From JBFMAE01 sp040756085 (lineage in GTDB: Bacteria > Desulfobacterota > BSN033 > UBA1163), in NCBI GenBank assembly GCA_040756085.1, contig JBFMAE010000132.1:1-8884 (forward strand): a DNA stretch of 8,884 nt, written 5' to 3'. A program made the translations under genes and the position numbers. Numbering within the stretch: the first letter of the stretch is position 1; each line of letters opens with the position of its first letter. The notes beneath the pieces were generated by a model that saw only the letters and a list, made by a program, of their open reading frames with translations, did not search any database and was not told the origin of the DNA. Shown one piece after another: positions 5,064 to 8,884 of this stretch.

Positions 5064-6611
5064 TCAGGTATTAGTCAACTGGTAATAAATCACCTTTCTT
5101 CTCTCAATGGGAAATCTTAGAGAGATGAGTGTCCTCGGTTTCTTTTCATTGACTTCAAATTTCATCATCCCCCGGTTCTTCTGAATAATTTCTTTAATTA
5201 ATCGCAACTCCAGCTCAATCATACTCTCTTTTTGAGTGGCGGGGATTCCCAATACGGTTTCAAAGGGTTCCATCGGCTTTTTATAACCGGTAAAGACAAT
5301 CAGGATCTCAATATATCTTCCATCCTTCTGCACCAAGATCCTATCGTTTCCTGTCTCCTTTTGAATATCGAATGATTTTGTCAGTAATCCGATACTCCCG
5401 TTGGGAGGGATCGAAGGGATAGCGTATTGAAGGAGGGAATTTAAGATATACCTCAATTGTTCGTCGTGAACGACTGTCTCGGGAAGGTCCTTTTCATACT
5501 TCTTAAATAGTTTTATCCTTTTATCTTCAAGCTGAACTTCATGTTTCTTCAAGACTTCTTCCAGGATGGAATGAATGGTGTTCGTTTTTTCAATCGGTGT
5601 ATTGATCTTGATATAATTGAGAAGGCCGTTCAGCACGCCATCAATCTTCTCGATATCCTCCGTAACAATTTTATAAAAATACTCTCTAAATTCCATATCG
5701 CCAAATTTTTCCCGCAAAAGTTGAGTAAAGGTTTTGATCGAGACGAGGGGGTTTTTGATACGATGAACCAATTCAATAAAAAAGAGCGATAAGGAGTGGG
5801 CATTTTTTTCATCCGGAAAGCTATTCTTCTGGAATGTAGACGGTTTTATCTCAGCCTTCTTTAGAAAGGAGTTAAATGAACTCTTTTCATTTTCTGTCTC
5901 AAAAAAAAGGTCCTTTTCCATGAGTCTTTCACCTTCTGAAAAAATAGCACTCCGGATAATGACATGCTCCATCTCTCTCAGGTTTCCAGGCCACCAATAA
6001 TTCTGTAATAACATCAGGACATTATTGGAGATCCCCACCTTTTTTATTTTCATCTTTTTGGAATGTTCGGTCAGAATATATTGGGCAATCGTCGGAATTT
6101 CCTTGGCCCGGTCTCTCAATGGCGGAATGGATATGGACAGAGTGCTTAATCGGTAGTATAAATCTTCTGAAAATTTCCCCTGTGCAACTTTCTCTCTTAC
6201 ATTCTCCGAGGAAGATGAAATGAATCTGAGATTCTTTATGGTCTTTTTCTCATGGCCATTTTGAAATACTCCTTCTTCGATCAGTTCCAACAGTTTGAGC
6301 TGGTTGGCCTGCCCTAAATAACCAACCTCTTTTAAATAGAGAGTAGCGGGGACCGCTCCGTCATTGATTTCTTTAAATAGGAGGTAAAGCTGTTTACCGA
6401 ATGCCTCCTCGGTTAAAATTTTACAATCTATCTTATAAAAGCGGTAGTATTTCCAGTTTCCTGTATGGTGGATGATCTTTGCGACCAACTCCTTTTCCGT
6501 TCCCTGTTCACCCTGGATTAGAACAGGAGCATTATTGTTGGCAGCCTTCTGCGTCAACGTGACAATCTGAGATGGAAGAATGGGAGATTTAAGCAATTCT
6601 TGATAGTTCAT
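5064..6611 (-). CDS. Degenerate sigma-54-type AAA+ domain fused to a degenerate histidine kinase core
   Basis: This 515-residue soluble protein has an unusual order. Residues 1-235 resemble the AAA+ domain of NtrC-type activators: GEQGTEKE at 34-41, FSEDLYYRL at 147-155, PPLRDR at 163-168 and WPGNLREMEH at 207-216. It is damaged at key points. The Gly before the Walker lysine is E39, the Walker B Asp is K94, sensor I Asn is S135, one arginine finger is S148, and the GAFTGA loop is deleted with about 11 residues. Residues 275-335 are a kinase dimerisation helix with H283 in VHRIKNPL, nearly identical to the neighbouring kinase. The following ATPase-like region (about 345-503) lacks the N-box Asn (Q395), the G1-box Asp (F440) and the G2 glycines. 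There is no receiver and no HTH. The start ATG overlaps the kinase stop by four bases (ATGA). An adaptor, decoy or phosphatase role is inferred; enzymatic activity looks unlikely. Confidence 0.88.
   Translation of the reverse strand: MNYQELLKSPILPSQIVTLTQKAANNNAPVLIQGEQGTEKELVAKIIHHTGNWKYYRFYKIDCKILTEEAFGKQLYLLFKEINDGAVPATLYLKEVGYLGQANQLKLLELIEEGVFQNGHEKKTIKNLRFISSSSENVREKVAQGKFSEDLYYRLSTLSISIPPLRDRAKEIPTIAQYILTEHSKKMKIKKVGISNNVLMLLQNYWWPGNLREMEHVIIRSAIFSEGERLMEKDLFFETENEKSSFNSFLKKAEIKPSTFQKNSFPDEKNAHSLSLFFIELVHRIKNPLVSIKTFTQLLREKFGDMEFREYFYKIVTEDIEKIDGVLNGLLNYIKINTPIEKTNTIHSILEEVLKKHEVQLEDKRIKLFKKYEKDLPETVVHDEQLRYILNSLLQYAIPSIPPNGSIGLLTKSFDIQKETGNDRILVQKDGRYIEILIVFTGYKKPMEPFETVLGIPATQKESMIELELRLIKEIIQKNRGMMKFEVNEKKPRTLISLRFPIERRKVIYYQLTNT
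6608..6611 (-). promoter_or_regulatory. ATGA stop-start overlap coupling two genes
   Basis: The kinase stop TGA (6608-6610) shares bases with the ATG (6609-6611) of the next gene. Only a poor GAGCGG-like site precedes the ATG, so translation of the second protein probably relies on ribosomes finishing the kinase. This suggests the two are made in linked amounts and may form a complex. Confidence 0.75.
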
Positions 6612-8779
6612 AGCCGCTCAAAAGAATTAAAAATATTTGGATTATCCTCCAAATCACTCTTTCTTCTTTTCAGATGTTCCTGATCGAGTGGCAAATTTAT
6701 AAAAAAGGAAGACCCTTGGTTCAACTGACTCTCCACAAAAATATATCCTCTATGCTCCTGAACGATCTGATTGGAAATGGCTAATCCTAATCCGCTCCCT
6801 TTATCTTTGGTCGAGAAGAAAGGGGTAAATATTTCTTCTAAATATTCGGTAGGGATTCCACATCCGGTATCTGTAAATTCAATCTGAATATAGGGTTTAC
6901 CTCCGGGTTTCACAAAAGATCGGGTCTTGATAGTAATCTCCCCTTTTTCCGGTGTGGCCTCGACCGCATTCAATAAAATATTTAAAAAAACCTGCTTGAT
7001 TTGCTCTCCGTCAATGCTGATGGAGGGCAAATCCTGGGCATATGATTTTACAATTTGAATATATTTCTTCTTAGATTCTGTTGAAACCAAAAGGATCATT
7101 CCATCTAAAATACTGTTAATATCTTCAAACTCCAACTTTGGGTTAGAGGGTCTGGCAAACTCCAGGAGTTCAGTAATCAACGAGGAGATTCGGTCCACCT
7201 CCCCGGAGGCAATATTAAGAAAATGATTTCGAAATTCTTCGTCTTCAAGGCGTTGCGGCAAAAGTTGAGTGAAGGTCTTGATGGCAACCAGGGGGTTACG
7301 GATTTCATGAGCTAGCCCTGCTGTAAGGGTTCCCAGAGAAGCCAGACGGTCTGCCCTCCGCATGTACGATTTTGATTTCTTCAAGTCTTCGTAAAGCCTT
7401 GCATTTTCAATGGCGATGGCCGTCTGGTTAGCCAGGGTGCTAAGCAGTTCAACATCCTCATGAGAATAAATATCTTTATTTAACTTATGGCTGAGATTCA
7501 TCATTCCGATAAGTTGCCTCTTTGAAATGAGGGGAATGCTCACCTCTGCTTCCAATTGAGACATTTGATGAATGACACTGTTTAATTCCGGAATATTGGC
7601 TCCCTTAAGCATTTCTTCACGGATAATAATTTCTCCGATTTTTTGTAAATAAAGGGGTAGGGGATCCTTCTTCGGGAGGGAAGAAGGGGCGTCATTTATA
7701 TTTTTTGATTCGAGGAGATAATACCCCCCTTTTTCTTCGTTGAATAAAAATAACGAAGCCTTCTCAACTCCCATAGTCTGAGTAATTGTTTCGATGATCC
7801 TTTTTGATAGGGATTGTAAATCGAGGATAGTCACCATGGCCTTGCTAAATTTTCCTAATGTTTCACGATAATCATAACGATTTTTAAAGAGAAGCTGCTC
7901 TACGGCCTTTTCTGTCCCTGGTTTAATTTTGTGAAAGAATACAGTCACTAAAAAAAGGACCGAGAAGATAAGGGCAGAAAACAAATAATCAATCTTCCCA
8001 AAGAAGATCTTTTGACCGAGTACAATTAAAATAAAGGAAGGAACGAATAAGAGCAACATTAAAAGAATATAGGTGGTACCCTTCTTTAGGACAATATTAA
8101 TATCCATTAATCGGTGCTTAAGTATTGAATAAGTTGTAAAACCAACCATAATCATTGTGAAAGAAGGGCCGATTGCACTATATTTTGAGGTTCCTAAAAT
8201 GGGTAGTATCAAATTTGTTGTAACAGCAAAGGTCGAAGTAAATAACATACCTAAAAAACAGTATTTAATTTGCAAATGATTTATCCCAATAGAGTGTTTA
8301 TAATTTTTTGTAAGATGAAATAACCCTCCCAATAAAAAAATAATTAAATAGATTGCAAAGAAAAGATGGGCTATTCCATAATTCGCTGCCATTATTTCCC
8401 ATTTGACTGAATGAACCATAAATTTGGTAAAAGATAAAATTATAAAAATGAATGGAAGGAAACAAATGAGAAATAATTTGAATATATTAATTAAGCGTTG
8501 CTCTTTCGGAAATACCAATGAAAAATAAAAGAAAGCTGCAGGAATAATGGCTGAAAAAACAAAGCTCAATCTAACAAAAAAAAGTTTTAATATCTCTTCT
8601 CTAAAGAGATAGATCATTAAAACACTGAGCACCCAACCTGCGGAGGCCCAAGAAAGTATGGCAAAGGATAAATTTATCCTCCTTTTTGGGGATTTCTTCA
8701 AGTAAACTAAAAAACCTAACCCCAAATTAACCAAAAAAGCAAAGGATAATAGTATATTTGATATATTCAATAATACCAT
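6608..8779 (-). CDS. Membrane sensor histidine kinase (multi-TM, GAF, HisKA, HATPase)
   Basis: A 723-residue kinase. The N-terminal third (about 5-285) is a membrane region with about nine hydrophobic helices (near 7-27, 36-58, 69-90, 99-119, 134-155, 172-195, 204-220, 235-256, 264-283). The first seven suggest the 7TM sensor type of histidine kinase. A GAF domain (about 308-458) and a short coiled linker (about 455-475) follow. The HisKA domain has H491 in GLAHEIRNPL. The ATPase domain is complete: N604 in ILLNAVEA, DTGCGIP at 637-643, FTPFFSTK at 651-658 and GSGLGL at 661-666. It should autophosphorylate H491 and pass phosphate to the NtrC-type regulator of the same operon. The architecture recalls PEP-CTERM kinase PrsK, but nothing else here supports that pathway. 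The ATG at 8779 has no Shine-Dalgarno sequence, only an A/T run; no better start exists. The ligand is unknown. Confidence 0.93.
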   Translation of the reverse strand: MVLLNISNILLSFAFLVNLGLGFLVYLKKSPKRRINLSFAILSWASAGWVLSVLMIYLFREEILKLFFVRLSFVFSAIIPAAFFYFSLVFPKEQRLINIFKLFLICFLPFIFIILSFTKFMVHSVKWEIMAANYGIAHLFFAIYLIIFLLGGLFHLTKNYKHSIGINHLQIKYCFLGMLFTSTFAVTTNLILPILGTSKYSAIGPSFTMIMVGFTTYSILKHRLMDINIVLKKGTTYILLMLLLFVPSFILIVLGQKIFFGKIDYLFSALIFSVLFLVTVFFHKIKPGTEKAVEQLLFKNRYDYRETLGKFSKAMVTILDLQSLSKRIIETITQTMGVEKASLFLFNEEKGGYYLLESKNINDAPSSLPKKDPLPLYLQKIGEIIIREEMLKGANIPELNSVIHQMSQLEAEVSIPLISKRQLIGMMNLSHKLNKDIYSHEDVELLSTLANQTAIAIENARLYEDLKKSKSYMRRADRLASLGTLTAGLAHEIRNPLVAIKTFTQLLPQRLEDEEFRNHFLNIASGEVDRISSLITELLEFARPSNPKLEFEDINSILDGMILLVSTESKKKYIQIVKSYAQDLPSISIDGEQIKQVFLNILLNAVEATPEKGEITIKTRSFVKPGGKPYIQIEFTDTGCGIPTEYLEEIFTPFFSTKDKGSGLGLAISNQIVQEHRGYIFVESQLNQGSSFFINLPLDQEHLKRRKSDLEDNPNIFNSFERL

Positions 8780-8795
8780 GTTAAAATTTTTTTTA

Positions 8796-8884
8796 TTAAT
8801 GCTTTCTAATCGCTAAAGTTGTAATCCTCCCTCCAAAACCGTGAGCGTTAATGAGCGAAGTTTCAACTTCTCTCTTCAAAGAAA
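8796..8884 (-). CDS. C-terminal end of an upstream gene, resembling a beta-ketoacyl synthase (partial)
   Basis: One minus-strand frame stays open from the window edge to a TAA at 8796-8798, giving 28 complete codons (from 8882). The other two frames on this strand are blocked. The peptide ends LINAHGFGGRITTLAIRKH. The (N)xxGFGG turn followed by a hydrophobic strand and a basic end resembles the C-terminus of FabF-type beta-ketoacyl-ACP synthases (NSFGFGGTN in FabF). The match is short, so the family is tentative; an open frame of this length could also arise by chance. The stop is only 16 bases before the kinase ATG, so if the gene is real the kinase operon is probably transcribed together with it. 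The start lies outside the window. Confidence 0.5.
   Translation of the reverse strand, partial: SLKREVETSLINAHGFGGRITTLAIRKH

Noticed and set aside
6608..8779. Calling the kinase PrsK of the PEP-CTERM system
   Set aside because: The TM-GAF-HisKA layout is similar, but there is no PEP-CTERM or exopolysaccharide gene in view, and the paired regulator looks like a general NtrC-type protein.
8826..8834. GGAGGGAGG on the minus strand, resembling a very strong ribosome binding site
   Set aside because: No ATG, GTG or TTG follows at a usable distance. The bases are explained as glycine and arginine codons of the GFGGR motif in the partial upstream gene.
8857..8870. Perfect inverted repeat GAAGTT-TC-AACTTC
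   Set aside because: It falls inside the apparent coding end of the upstream gene, is not GC-rich and has no T run, so a terminator or operator call is not supported.

Overview
The window looks like part of a chromosome from a Gram-negative, probably anaerobic or microaerobic bacterium with a Desulfobacterota (deltaproteobacterial) flavour. The pointers are a sigma-54 activator of the NtrC family with a matching -24/-12 promoter, a REC/HD-GYP regulator, a multi-TM/GAF histidine kinase, a System II (CcsA/ResC-type) cytochrome c maturation protein and a free-standing tandem ACT-domain protein. The taxonomic call is by resemblance only. Base composition is moderately AT-rich. I see no RNA genes, insertion sequences or CRISPR.

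Layout. At the left edge a short plus-strand gene (40-465) encodes a two-ACT-domain protein. It converges on ccsA (494-1342, minus), which has a plausible sigma-70 promoter of its own. All other genes are on the minus strand, so they read from right to left. At the right edge (8796-8884) lies what appears to be the last 28 codons of a gene whose end resembles a beta-ketoacyl synthase. Sixteen bases later begins a three-gene signalling operon: a membrane histidine kinase (6608-8779); an unusual protein (5064-6611) that fuses a broken sigma-54-type AAA+ domain to a broken histidine kinase core and overlaps the kinase stop by four bases; and an intact NtrC-type response regulator (3654-5036). A 293-base AT-rich gap follows, holding a near-consensus sigma-54 promoter (3406-3420). 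Next come a REC-HD-GYP c-di-GMP phosphodiesterase-type regulator (2227-3360) and a small CxxC protein of unknown function (1448-2209).

How the genes may work together (inference). The kinase senses something in or at the membrane, helped by its GAF domain, and phosphorylates the NtrC-type regulator. That regulator activates the sigma-54 promoter just downstream of its own gene and so switches on the HD-GYP regulator and the CxxC protein. The two response regulators have very similar receiver domains, so the same kinase might phosphorylate both. That would give a loop in which one signal controls both the synthesis and the activity of a c-di-GMP hydrolase. The most unusual part is the middle protein. 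It has lost the sigma-54-contacting loop and several ATP-handling residues of the AAA+ domain, as well as the ATP-binding boxes of the kinase domain. It keeps the phosphoacceptor histidine and a dimerisation helix almost identical to that of the neighbouring kinase. It looks like a dedicated adaptor, decoy or brake for the system rather than an enzyme.
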